64,000 nt of DNA from Sordaria brevicollis (taxonomy: Eukaryota > Ascomycota > Sordariomycetes > Sordariales > Sordariaceae), in NCBI GenBank assembly GCA_033439795.1, contig JAUTDP010000015.1, positions 1 to 64,000 of the forward strand, given 5' to 3'. Below the pieces are notes generated by a model, which saw only the letters and a list, made by a program, of their open reading frames with translations, was not told the origin of the DNA and did not search any database. This document shows, one piece after another, positions 51,148-61,037 of this stretch; position 1 is the stretch's first letter; the number at the start of each line of letters is the position of its first letter. Made by a program: the position numbers and the translations under genes.

Positions 51148-51701
51148 CCTGCTGGTGTTGACTGTCTCAGTTGGACCAGATGATCATGGTGGAAAGATTC
51201 TGGGAAGAAAAAAGGGCAGTCGGCCTTTTGGAGGGAGTAGTAATTCGGAGGCTTGTGGCGACTCATTTGGTATAATAGCACGGCCATTTCGTGATTTGGC
51301 TTCTGTGGTAATAGGATGCGAAGGGAGGAGTGTGTGGTTGTGTAGCTTTGTGGTATTCTTTGTCTGGCGGTGCTTGCTATTGTTTGTGTCGAATTTTGGT
51401 GGTGAGTGGGCTCAGGGGTCACTGAGAACAATAGGAAGCCTTCTTCCATCCCAACCCAGCTCAGCCCTGGACCAGCCCTAGAACAATACTTGTTACTTTT
51501 GGATATAAGATGGGATGGAAGACTAGCACTTGGCGACTGTGGCACTTTTGGTTTTTTCAGTTTTGACATTCTCACACGTTAATGGCGCTTACCTTTTAAT
51601 CTCAACACCACAACATGTAGCTTCGAGAACACAATGGACACATCCACTGATTTGGGACGGACTGCAGAAAATCATTTTGTATTCGCTCGATTTGTGGTAT
51701 C
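51148..51701. other. Intergenic: promoter side of the ABC gene, 3' side of the PBDC1 gene
   Basis: Both flanking genes are on the minus strand, so this 554-bp gap holds the 5' region of the transporter gene and the 3' end of the upstream gene. I see no distinct site in it. Confidence 0.6.
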
Positions 51702-52358
51702 CTATGCGCTGCCCTTGGCCGCCTTTCTCTCCTTCTCGGCCTCCTCGTAGACCCAGTCGTTGAGACCAGCGCGGTTTCTGTGACGGTGTCAGCATATCCT
51801 CCTTCTCCCTTCTCCTCCTCAGACAGCGGGACATACCTCGCAATCTCGACGGCATAAAACTGCATGCGCGGCACAAAGATGGTCTCCTTCTCGCCGTACT
51901 CGGTCTTGGGGGAGGACCTCAGCAGGGTGCCAAAGTTGTAGTCGTCAATCTTCTTGTCGTAGGCCATCATAAAGTTGCGCCACCTCTCCTTGCCGGACTT
52001 GCTCTTCATCTCGTCCTCGTTGATGGGCACGGCCGGGTCGAACTCGGGGAAGTCCTTCTTGAGGTGCTCGTAGATGTCGTCGTCCATCTTGGTCAGGCGC
52101 AGCTTGGAGCCGGGCACCTTTTCGAGGATGGCCCAGTAGGTGGCCATCTGCTGGACAGCCTTGACGGCGAACTGCTTCTCGATCTGTTTGAACCGCAATG
52201 GTCAGCATGGAGTCAAAGGATGATGGGGCGCATTGTGTCGCATGTTGGCGCATTGCTGAGAAACGAGGCTGAGGGGAAAAGATTGGGACACGTACATCCT
52301 CAAAGTTGTCCGCATTCTCGGCGTCAAAGTCCTTGGGAACCTGGGTAGTGACAGACAT
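51702..52358 (-). CDS. PBDC1: PBDC1 / YPL225W family protein (eEF1A-folding chaperone family)
   Basis: Three exons (52358-52296, 52183-51837, 51777-51702) joined over introns of 112 and 59 bp with GTACGT and GTATGT donors and CAG acceptors give 161 residues, ending AAKGSA. The protein starts MSVTTQVPKDFDAENADNFED and contains AVKAVQQMATYWAILEKVPG, LRLTKMDDDIYEHLKKDFPEF, then GKERWRNFMMAYD and DYNFGTLLR. This pattern is the PBDC1 family (old name polysaccharide biosynthesis domain-containing protein 1; yeast YPL225W, about 146 residues). The yeast protein is reported to assist folding of new elongation factor eEF1A; the old polysaccharide label is misleading. It is predicted cytosolic, with no signal peptide or membrane segment. 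Splice phases are consistent at all junctions. Function here is by homology only. Confidence 0.9.
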
Positions 52359-53017
52359 GGTGGGCGACTTTGTCTGTGTTGTGGATTGTGGTGATGGTGA
52401 TTGTGTGGTTGTTTGGTTGATTGGTGATGATGATGGTCAAGGTGCGGGAGATGGAAAATAATTGTTGGAAATAAAGTGGTCAAGATAGTCTACAAGTACC
52501 TCAGCCTTATGAATGCCCCCGAAAGACCTTGATGACCAATCCAACTGAAGCAACGGGAACCGCCCAGTGGCCTCCGGAGCGCGCGACAAGCTCCCTGAAC
52601 CGCCCGGAAATGTCGCTGAGCCTAAAAGGTTACAGGGAACATGATCGCTGGAGCTGTCGTTTATGGGATGGTACTTGTGTAGCTTGGTATCACCCACGTG
52701 CTAGATTGGACAAACATTCGCGCGGCGGGGCAATGACATGCGTCTGACGGGGCGGAAGAGGGGCCAAAGCGCGCTTAAGAATTTTGGAACCGGGGCCTCT
52801 TATCGATAACGAAATAGGAGATGGACGACAAAACGCTTATCGCATTATCCAACGTCTTATCACTTACACTGAGTCGCAGGCTTCCCGTTTGGAATTGACG
52901 ATGAAACTTTTACCTCAACACCAACACCAACATCACCAACATTATTGCCGTCCACTTCCAGCCCTAACTAGGACTTTGCCATCAAAAAAAGAGAAGAATG
53001 ACGTGTCTTAGGGCTGA
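52359..53017. other. Intergenic: PBDC1 promoter side, AA9 3' side
   Basis: This 659-bp gap has no supported gene. A short run of CAACACCAACACCAACAT-type triplets occurs near 52917-52937. Confidence 0.6.
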
Positions 53018-54379
53018 CTACCCGAAATTTGTAGCTGGGAGAACCACATCCGTGAACCTGCAATCGGGAGAAACATGTCAGTGACCTGTCCAGCATTGAC
53101 CTTTCAGGGCAGGGGCAAAAAAGAGTAAGAAAAATTTGAGAGAAAGACATACCCTGGCCATATCCTAGGTCCTGGGACGACGTATTCCTGTTTAGTAATA
53201 TCTGTCAGTAACCACATGCTTTTCAAGCGTACTACCGTTGAGTGATGTAAGTATGTAAGTACTGACCGTTCGATTCGCGTTCTCCTCCGAGTAGATATCA
53301 ATGAAGATATCCGGATCTGTCAACAAATAGTCAGCAACAATTCAACTTATCCTTTGCTCCCCATTATTCCGATTCTGCCTCGACAAACGACTGGGAGTGG
53401 AAACATACCATCCTCTCTGTATGCTCCAGGGAACTTAACCCAGTACTCCCCCGGCGGCAGCTCTCCCTCCCCCTCTCCCTCCCCCTCCCCCTCCCTTATC
53501 GTCCCCCTCCTAACATCCAAATGCCCACACCCAACATACCACTGCGGCCCCCCCGCCACATGCAAACTCAAAATCTCATGTCTAACCAAATACCTCCCCT
53601 CCCTCACCCTCCCCGGAATCCTCACCGTCCATCGATTCTCCCCGTCCCCGACCCAGTTTTGGAAGGACTTCTGGTACCACGTCCCCTCTGCTAGGTTGGG
53701 GCCTGTTAACAGGCCGGATTCCCAGATTTTGAACCATTTTACCTCCTCTAGATTAACACTAGAACAATCGCCGAGGGTGGAGTTGGGTGGGATGGGGCAG
53801 GGCTCGGAGAGGTAGACGGACATGGGACCGACCGGGTGCAGCCAGAAGTAGTAGATGGCGGAGAGGTTTTGGCCGGGGGTGAGGGGGATGTAATGCTGGG
53901 GAGTGTTGGGTGGGGATAAGGCCGGGGAGTTGCAGGCTAGGTAAGGGGAGGTGGGGGAGAAGATGGGGTCGATTGAGGAGTAGGAACGTTGGGGGATTCC
54001 TGGCTGCTGTTGGGTGAGTTGGAGGGGGCCGAGGGGGGAATTTGGGTCGTAGCTTGGAGAAGTTAGCTAGCTGGTCATAGTTGGGGTTGATGTTGTTGGT
54101 AAGAAGAAAACGGGAGCAAGTGAGCGAGGTAAAGGTCGTGGCGGGATATGGAAACTGGGAAAGGGGCAAGGAGATGGAAGTCCGGAAGAGTTCATAAGGG
54201 AGAATGTCAAGAACGTTGGGACTCGGAGTGGAGTGAAGTACTTACCCCGGATACCAAACATCACCGACGGTGTAGTTGGCAAGTCCGCCGTGTGCCGAGG
54301 CGAAGGCCGGTCCGGAGCCGGAGCCGGAGAACGGCGATGCCAAGATGACTGCCAAGAAAGACTGTATCCTGCCGGACAT
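53018..54379 (-). CDS. Secreted AA9 lytic polysaccharide monooxygenase (former GH61), five exons
   Basis: Exons 54379-54246, 54052-53409, 53316-53267, 53187-53153 and 53057-53018 give 300 residues; all four introns (193, 92, 79, 95 bp) have GT-AG ends and consistent phase. A signal peptide (residues 1-29, ending FASA) exposes His30 as the mature N-terminus (HGGLANYTVGD). This is required for the copper histidine brace, whose second His is His117 in WLHPVGPMSVYL. Axial Tyr217 and Gln215 lie in QWY, with His203 in LVRHE. Other AA9 marks are IDPIFSPTSPYLACNSP, VKWFKIWESG, FPGAY and DIYSEENANRT. No carbohydrate-binding module follows. AA9 enzymes oxidatively cleave cellulose or related beta-glucans. 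A coding (GE)n run at about residues 232-242 is unusual. The gene is divergent from the CE15 gene; exon ends were placed by eye. Confidence 0.92.
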
Positions 54380-56004
54380 GATTCTGGTTCGGATAAAGCT
54401 GTTCCTGGATATGTCATAGAGAGGTCCGGGGCTGGCTTGGCTTTTTGTTCGGTAGGATCCATTGTCAGGGTCAGTATGTATATGGATGCCGTGGAATTGC
54501 AGTCGACTGTTTCCGATCAGGTGGTCCCTGTGACTTACAATTTCTACCCGCTTTCCAAGAAGAGTAGAAACATGGAACACAGAACTACTGGTGGCCGCAA
54601 TTGTATAGATTATCCACCAATGTAATATCTCAACCACGATAACCGAGATGTTCGACCCTGGAAATAGAGATATTATAAAGTATATGACATCCTTCGACGG
54701 ATTCTGGTGCCTTTTACTGGTCAAGAGATAATCTAGCCAAATGAGCGGATCGAGAAAGCAGGCGTACTGTTGATATTGTCTTGATATAGAGCCTTGATGA
54801 GGTTTGGCCTCCTTAGAGGACGGTTACCCGGCAAGGCGTTGTTTCTAAAGGGTGGCTACTTCGTACTAGAGGTTCCTTATTCGGAAACTGTTTCCAAGGG
54901 TATTTGGGGGTAGAGAATTTGTGATTCAAGGTGTGACATCTTCCAGATCAACATAGGTACCTCAGGTTTGCCATGTGGCATGGAAGGGCCCTCCGCCAGG
55001 GGTCCCTTTTCAGCCTCTTCGGTACTTGTGCCAGAGTGTAACCCTCCGTCCTGCAGAAAGAGATCAGACAAGGGGAGAGCTCTTCGAGTGGAATTGGCAG
55101 ATTATTGTACGTGGAGATTTGTGAACTTGTTGTATAATAGCATCCTGAAGTCTCGTGATTCAAGTGGTCAATGACGGAGTTTCAATGGTGACAGAAACAT
55201 CCATGCCTAACGCAAAGGAGAAGGCAAGATGAAAGAGACAAGGAGGACATTCGTGCCTTGCTTCAACGTCTTCAGGAACATTTCCCATATTCTCACAAAC
55301 TGAAACACGCATCACAAGTCCTAGAGTAGGTAATGTTCCTTTTCCCCGGAAAATGTTCAGCCAATCAATGCGCGTCGGGACTGATGAAGCCGTGCCTGCA
55401 TTCGGCATAGAGTGTTATAACAGCCGGTGCGAATCGGGAGAGGAATCTGGGGGCCGGTTAAGAATAAGAATTCTCATATTACCTCTGATCTCCAACACCA
55501 AACCAAATAGCCATATTAGCCTACTTGGGCTTGGAGATCACAAGCCTGGCGATCATGCGAACCGCCTCCACGTCCTTTTCCTCATCCAAGGTGCCAAGCA
55601 AATTTCTCCGTGGACAAGTCCGACAGCCGCCTCATCAAGCACTTGTTTGAGAAGAGCTCCTGAACATGACAATCATGACTGCGACACTCATGGCGAGGTT
55701 ACCAAGCTAGTGTTGCAAATGAAGAATATGCGGGGAAGGTTCCATGGCCACAGAACTCGTCGATTTCTCCGGGCTCCAGTAGATTGAAACAGTGTACCAA
55801 TGAGGCGAATCACCATGCCATGTGGGAGACTATGGTTCGGACATGAAACTACACCCGAAGGATCTTGCCCAGGAACATGGTAACTATACCATCGTCCTTC
55901 TATCATGACAGCATCGTCAGATGGAAAAGCATATAAAGACGAGACAACTGAACCATGAAGTCGAAAACACTCGTTTCACTCACCCATCTCACCCATCACC
56001 CATC
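54380..56004. other. Shared divergent intergenic region of the AA9 and CE15 genes
   Basis: 1.6 kb between two divergently transcribed secreted-enzyme genes; no gene supported inside. A GGCTAA hexamer (minus strand, 55516-55521), the core recognised by XlnR/XYR1-type regulators, is present, but one hexamer is expected by chance. A TATA-like site is listed separately. Confidence 0.6.
55929..55938 (+). promoter_or_regulatory. TATA-like element of the CE15 gene
   Basis: GCATATAAAG lies about 70 bp before the chosen ATG. Initiation roughly 30-50 bp downstream would also skip an out-of-frame ATG at 55955 and the in-frame ATG at 55921, supporting the start at 56005. Confidence 0.5.
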
Positions 56005-57186
56005 ATGGTCCACCTCTCCACCGCCCTCCTGCTCACCAGCACGGCCTTCGCCGTTGCCGCCCCAGCTCACCAGCTCTTCGAGCGCCAATGCTCCGTAGCC
56101 GGTAGCTACCCCACCGCCTCCGTCTCCAAGCTCCCGGACCCCTTCACCACCGCCAACGGCCAAAAGATCACGACCAAGGCCGCCTTCGACTGCCGCAAAG
56201 CCGAGATCTCCAAGATCCTGCAACAATACGAGCTAGGCACCTACCCCGGCAAGCCCGACAAAGTCGAAGGCACCCTCTCCGGCAACACCCTAACCGTGCG
56301 CATAACCGTCGGCAGCCAAACCGTGTCCTTCTCCGCCTCCATCCGCAAACCCTCCGGCTCCGGCCCGTTCCCCGCCATCATCGGCATCGGCGGCTCCTCC
56401 ATCCCCATCCCCTCCAACGTCGCCTCCATCACCTTCCCCAACGACGACTTTGCCCAGCAAAGCGGCGGTTCCTCCCGCGGAAAGGGCAAATTCTACACCC
56501 TTTTCGGCTCCTCCCACTCCGCGGGCGCTCTAACAGCATGGGCATGGGGCGTCGACCGGCTCGTCGACGCGCTCGAGCAAGTCGCATCCACATCCGGAAT
56601 CGACCCCAAACGCTTGGGCGTAACCGGCTGCAGCCGCAACGGCAAGGGCGCCTTTCTGGCCGGTGCCCTAGTCGACCGCATCGCCCTGACCATCCCGCAG
56701 GAATCCGGCTCGGGAGGGGCAGCCTGCTGGCGCATCTCCGACTCTGAAAAATCCTCGGGGAAAAACATCCAGACTGCGTCGCAGATCGTGGGCGAAAACG
56801 TCTGGTTTTCTCCAAACTTCAACTCTTACACCCGGCAGGTAACCAACATACCAGCCGACCATCACATGCTTGCCGCCTTGACCGTCCCGAGGGGACTGAT
56901 TGCGTTTGAGAATGATATCGATTGGTTGGGCCCCGTGTCGACGACTGCGTGCATGCAGGCTGGACGGCTCATTTATAAGGCGTATGGGGTTCCCAATAAT
57001 ATGGGCTTTTCGTTGGTGGGCGGGCATAATCATTGTCAGTTTCCTAGTAGTCAGCAGAGCGAGTTGACGAGTTATATTAATTACTTTTTGTTGAATGGCG
57101 GGACGGCGCCGGGGGCGGTGGAGAGGAGCTCGGCGAAGGTGGATTTGAAGAGTTGGGCGCCTTGGGAGGTGCCGACGCTGGCGTAG
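56005..57186 (+). CDS. Secreted glucuronoyl esterase, CE15 family (4-O-methyl-glucuronoyl methylesterase)
   Basis: A single-exon gene of 393 residues. The start at MVHLSTALLLTSTAFAVAA gives a clean signal peptide. An upstream in-frame ATG at 55921 would add 28 polar residues and lies before the TATA-like site. The mature protein has the CE15 nucleophile motif GCSRNGKGA (Ser210), the acid in IPQESG (Glu233) and the His in GGHNHCQFP (His341 or His343). FDCRKAEI, YELGTYPGKP and PRGLIAFENDIDWLGP are also family blocks. CE15 enzymes cut the ester between lignin alcohols and 4-O-methyl-glucuronic acid on xylan, releasing lignin from hemicellulose outside the cell. There is no CBM1. Codons shift from mostly C-ending to G- or T-ending in the last 350 bp. 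Confidence 0.95.
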   Translation: MVHLSTALLLTSTAFAVAAPAHQLFERQCSVAGSYPTASVSKLPDPFTTANGQKITTKAAFDCRKAEISKILQQYELGTYPGKPDKVEGTLSGNTLTVRITVGSQTVSFSASIRKPSGSGPFPAIIGIGGSSIPIPSNVASITFPNDDFAQQSGGSSRGKGKFYTLFGSSHSAGALTAWAWGVDRLVDALEQVASTSGIDPKRLGVTGCSRNGKGAFLAGALVDRIALTIPQESGSGGAACWRISDSEKSSGKNIQTASQIVGENVWFSPNFNSYTRQVTNIPADHHMLAALTVPRGLIAFENDIDWLGPVSTTACMQAGRLIYKAYGVPNNMGFSLVGGHNHCQFPSSQQSELTSYINYFLLNGGTAPGAVERSSAKVDLKSWAPWEVPTLA

Positions 57187-57232
57187 GGGCCTAGGGGGGT
57201 GACACGGAGGGAGCGGTTGGGAGCGGAAGGGT

Positions 57233-57265
57233 GGAAAGGGTTGGGAAAGGGTTGGAAAAGGGTTG
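57233..57265. repeat. 11-bp minisatellite, three units, in the CE15 3' flank
   Basis: GGAAAGGGTTG occurs twice exactly and then as GAAAAGGGTTG, starting 47 bp after the CE15 stop codon. It is the same unit type as the arrays in the AT-rich block. Confidence 0.9.
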
Positions 57266-58098
57266 TCGGAGAGTTTTCTTATGTCGTGTCTCCTTGTGTT
57301 GTTGTCTATGGGTAGCACCGTCCTATGAATATGAAGGGATTCGCAAACGAGGCGGCAGTTTTAAACGAAAAGACATGTTTGACATCGTGATACAGCATGT
57401 GCCAAGTTGAGATACCATATGTCATGGCTGGTGTAAGCGAGTGCGAATCCATGTTGTGACGGTGATTGTCGGGATGAAGTCAAAAGTGGAAAAGTGTTGT
57501 CAAGTGAAAAGACCGAAGAAGCTCGGAAATGTTCCGCTCAAGATGGAGACAACTCTTTCTGTGCCAGGGGACGGTGCCGGTGATCGGCCCGCTGAGGGGA
57601 AGGTGCTTACAGTGGAGCTGTGGGAATACTCGGGGTTAACTGGTTTGTGGGGAAATTGCATGGTTACAGTGGGTGCGTCTGTTAGTGTCGATGCGTCGGT
57701 GCGCTTACACTATCAATATTGTTTTCTTCCGAGAAAGACATCACCAGGGAAACCATTCTAAACACCCACCGTCTCATTTTCTCTCCACGTAGCTTACAAA
57801 TCTCAGATCGTATTAGTTATCCCCGGCTTGTGAACCTCAAAACTCAATCACCAGGGTGCTCCCCAACCCCGGACCAATGGCCCCTGGATATTAACTTCCA
57901 AATGTCAGCAATTCCCGGCGTCCAACTGTCATACGGCACCTGAATACGTAGAGAAAGATGGTAACCAATGATGAAAGCCAAGTCACTGTGGCTTCGGGAA
58001 TAACCGTTTTTTGTTTGTTGAAGAAATACGGGAGAGATCATCAGCACTGCACCCCTTTTGTTTCCTCTGGCGATCAATGACACACGGGTTGTGACAGA

Positions 58099-58122
58099 GG
58101 GGGGGGGGGGGGGGGGGGGGGG
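58099..58122. repeat. G24 homopolymer
   Basis: Twenty-four consecutive G residues in intergenic DNA. The length may be a sequencing or assembly estimate. Confidence 0.9.
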
Positions 58123-58928
58123 CTCAACTCTTTCCCTTCACTCTTTCTTGTTACTCTATCAAAGCATCACAACGTCAACACAACATGACGAACGGATTCA
58201 CGGCATTCACCAAGCTGTAAAGCCGTTGATCGCCTAATCGATGAACCATCAACGAACGACGTAAAGGGCCAGATAATCCCGATCCTAACCTTTTGACCCG
58301 TCTGTCGTCGAATTATTGTTGATAATGTAATGCAGCGGTGGCAGGGTTACATGGTGCATCACAGGCTCGTTGCCAAGTCTTGTCCCATTATCAAGTCTTG
58401 GCGGATTTTGGTCTTTGGGGAATGCCTGCAAAAAAAAGGAACTTGAATTCCGAGGAACTTCCCTCGAAAACACAGAAGAAGGATCTGCTTTTATTGTTTC
58501 CGGATTTATTACCGTAACCGGACCCCGGACTTGAGAGAGGGGGGAAAACATCGGGGAACACCTCTTGAATCCTCTTTAGATCTGCGATATCGCCAATCTC
58601 TCTGATCCATCTGTCTTTCCTCTCTCTATCTTTTTCTTCTCTCGCTTCTTTCACGGACGTCCTTTTCCGCAGGCCCTCCTGGTCTTCGTTGACCGCCTTG
58701 GAAAGTTATATTCAAACAACGCTGCATCTCTCCTCATGGAAGGTTTCTCAGTCTTTGACGTCGACGCCCCCATTTTTTCTTTTTCTTATTAGAGAAAAAG
58801 GCTTGTTTCGGCCGCTCTTCAACAACTCAACGCTCGGCGGGAAAAAAACATTGAACTTGACGAAGAAGTCGACCTGCCAAACCCGCCCCAGCTCAACATC
58901 TCACGACAACTTCATCAAAGACGACATC

Positions 58929-61037
58929 ATGGCAGGTCCAACCGAACCCACGGCCAGGGCCCCAGACACGGCTCCGGCCCCAGACACAGAACCGCCCTCA
59001 TGGCGCTCCGAAGACAACCGCTCTCCAGTCCTCGCACCGCACACGCCTACGGTGCCAGGACCGGGTACCTCAACCACCAATCCTCACAACTCGATAACAA
59101 TACCAAACGCCAACACCGAAATCACCCACCTCTACCTAACCTTTTCCATCCAACCCCCCTCCGCCAACACCACTCTCCGAGCCCCTACTTCACCATCCTC
59201 TTCCTCCTCCTCCCCCCCTCTATCCCCTTCCAATGCCCCTCCCCCTCCCCCTCCACCGGATCTCACCCCCTTCCACAACCCCCTCCACTGGCCCCCCCTC
59301 CTCAAACTAACCATACTCTCCCTCTCCTCCCTCGCCACCTTCCTAACCGCCTACACCGCCGGCGCCTACTCCCCCCCTTCCTCCCTCCTCCTCACCACCC
59401 TCTCCCACACCTCCTCCCCCACCTCAATCCTAGCCGGCATCTCCACCTTCTGCCTCGGCTTCGCCCTCGCCCCCATGGTCTTGGCACCATTCAGCGAAAT
59501 GAACGGCCGCTACCCCGTCTTTGTCTGCGCCGGGTGCGTGTTTGTCATCTTCCAAGCTGTTTGCGGCGTCGTACGAACACTAGAGGGGATGTTAATAGCT
59601 AGATTTTTCTTGGGGGTAGGGGCGAGTGTGTTTAGTACGATGGTCGGGGGGGTTATTGCGGATGTGTGGGTTAGGGAGGAGAGGAATTTGCCGATGGCGG
59701 TTTTTTCGGGGGCGGTGTTGTGTGGGACGGGGATGGGGCCACTTGTGTCAGCGGTGATGACGGAGAGGTGGGGAGGGGATGGGGATGGGGAAGATGGGGG
59801 GGAGGTGGAGGAGGGATTGGGGGCGAGGTGGAGGTGGATTTTTTGGCATCAGGTTATTATGGGTGCGGTACTGATGGCGGCGTTGGTGGTGCTTTTTAGG
59901 GAGTCAAGGGGGAGTGTGTTACTTAGTAGGAAGGCGAGGGTTTTGAATAAGTGGTATGAGGAGTTGGAGGGGGAGGGGTGGTGGGGGGTTTGGGTTGATG
60001 AGACTGGTTTGCTGGAAGAGGGAAGAGGGGAAGGAGACGAAGAGAAGGGTGCTGGTGCTGGGACGACGAAGGTGTTGAAGAGGATCAGGTGGAAAGTCAA
60101 AGAAGACGAAGAACGCGCTTCGTTGACCAAGATGATTGGCACCTCTGTCTTTCGACCTTTTCACCTTTTGTTTACGGAGCCGGTCGTCTTCTTCTTTTCG
60201 CTATGGGCGGCGTTCGCGTGGGGAGTACTTTATCTCACTTTCGGCTCTATCCCGCTGGTTTTCAAGAGGCAGTATGGTTGGAATATTGAGCAGGCTGGAC
60301 GAGTCTTTGTGGCCATGATTGTGGGTGCCATATTGGCTACGGGGATTGGGATTTGGCAGGAGAAGATGTTGCATCATCCTAAGTGGAAAGCCCCTCCATC
60401 TTCCTCTCCTAATCCGACAGCCATAACCAACACAACCTCAAACACCACCACCTCATCAACCACAGAAGGATCATCATCCTCAGCCTCAGACACAGAAGGT
60501 CCCAACGCCCTCCCCTGCTCCGAACCAAAACCCTCCTTCTGCCCCCCCTCCCCCTCCTCCTCCTCTTCCACCCGCGAGAATCCAATCTGGCCCTATCTAA
60601 GAACCCACTTCCCCACCACCTCCCCCGAATCCCGCCTCTACTTCACCTGCCTAACCTCCACCCTCCTCCCCATCGGCCTGTTCATATTCGGCTTCACCGC
60701 CCGGCCCCAAATCCACTGGATCTGGCCCTCCATCGGCATCGGCATCGCAACCATGGGTATTTTGTCCGTTTACCTGGCTGTGTTCAACTACCTAGCCGAT
60801 ACCTACCATAGGTATGCCAGCTCGGCGTTGGCAGCGCAGAGTTTTTGCAGGAATATTTTGGGGGGAGTGTTTCCGTTGGTGACGGCGCCGTTGTTTACGA
60901 ATCTGGGAGAGGGTAGGGCGGTGGGGATTCTGGGAGGGGTGGCGGTGGGATTGACTGCGGTGCCGTGGGTGTTGGTTTGGTGTGGGGAGTGGGTTAGGGG
61001 GAGGAGTAGGTTTGCTTTGCAGTTGGAGAAGGACTAG
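58929..61037 (+). CDS. MFS transporter, DHA1 (drug:H+ antiporter) type
   Basis: 702 residues from the first in-frame ATG, in context GACATCATGG. A disordered Pro/Ser/Thr-rich N-terminus (about 1-120, with a poly-Pro run at 104-110) precedes the first membrane segment (about 125-145, LTILSLSSLATFLTAYTAGAYSP). APFSEMNGRYPVFV is the loop 2-3 motif in the form seen in fungal DHA1 transporters. LIARFFLGVGASVFSTMVGG and VSAVMTERW, WRWIFWHQV are further family marks. The central cytoplasmic loop and a Ser/Thr-rich loop (near residues 490-550) are long and low-complexity. Later membrane segments include LFIFGF and YLAVFNYLADTYHRYASSALA, the latter typical of TPO/FLR-like members. Substrate is not predictable; polyamines, azoles or other small molecules are possible. 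No intron is needed. The first half uses C-ending codons, the second mostly G-ending. Confidence 0.88.
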   Translation: MAGPTEPTARAPDTAPAPDTEPPSWRSEDNRSPVLAPHTPTVPGPGTSTTNPHNSITIPNANTEITHLYLTFSIQPPSANTTLRAPTSPSSSSSSPPLSPSNAPPPPPPPDLTPFHNPLHWPPLLKLTILSLSSLATFLTAYTAGAYSPPSSLLLTTLSHTSSPTSILAGISTFCLGFALAPMVLAPFSEMNGRYPVFVCAGCVFVIFQAVCGVVRTLEGMLIARFFLGVGASVFSTMVGGVIADVWVREERNLPMAVFSGAVLCGTGMGPLVSAVMTERWGGDGDGEDGGEVEEGLGARWRWIFWHQVIMGAVLMAALVVLFRESRGSVLLSRKARVLNKWYEELEGEGWWGVWVDETGLLEEGRGEGDEEKGAGAGTTKVLKRIRWKVKEDEERASLTKMIGTSVFRPFHLLFTEPVVFFFSLWAAFAWGVLYLTFGSIPLVFKRQYGWNIEQAGRVFVAMIVGAILATGIGIWQEKMLHHPKWKAPPSSSPNPTAITNTTSNTTTSSTTEGSSSSASDTEGPNALPCSEPKPSFCPPSPSSSSSTRENPIWPYLRTHFPTTSPESRLYFTCLTSTLLPIGLFIFGFTARPQIHWIWPSIGIGIATMGILSVYLAVFNYLADTYHRYASSALAAQSFCRNILGGVFPLVTAPLFTNLGEGRAVGILGGVAVGLTAVPWVLVWCGEWVRGRSRFALQLEKD

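Larger units (their letters stand above)
57187..58928. other. Intergenic region between the CE15 and MFS genes
   Basis: No gene supported. It includes the 11-bp minisatellite (57233-57265), a G24 run (58099-58122) and a CT-rich stretch near 58590-58650 that probably belongs to the promoter or 5' UTR of the MFS gene. The reading frame upstream of 58929 is open from 58689, but without an ATG in frame. Confidence 0.6.

Noticed and set aside
55921..56004. Upstream in-frame ATG for the CE15 protein
   Set aside because: It would bury the signal peptide behind 28 polar residues and lies upstream of the TATA-like site.
58689..58928. 80-codon N-terminal extension of the MFS protein
   Set aside because: The extension begins at a TTG, not an ATG; the first in-frame ATG is 58929, and the upstream sequence looks like a 5' UTR.
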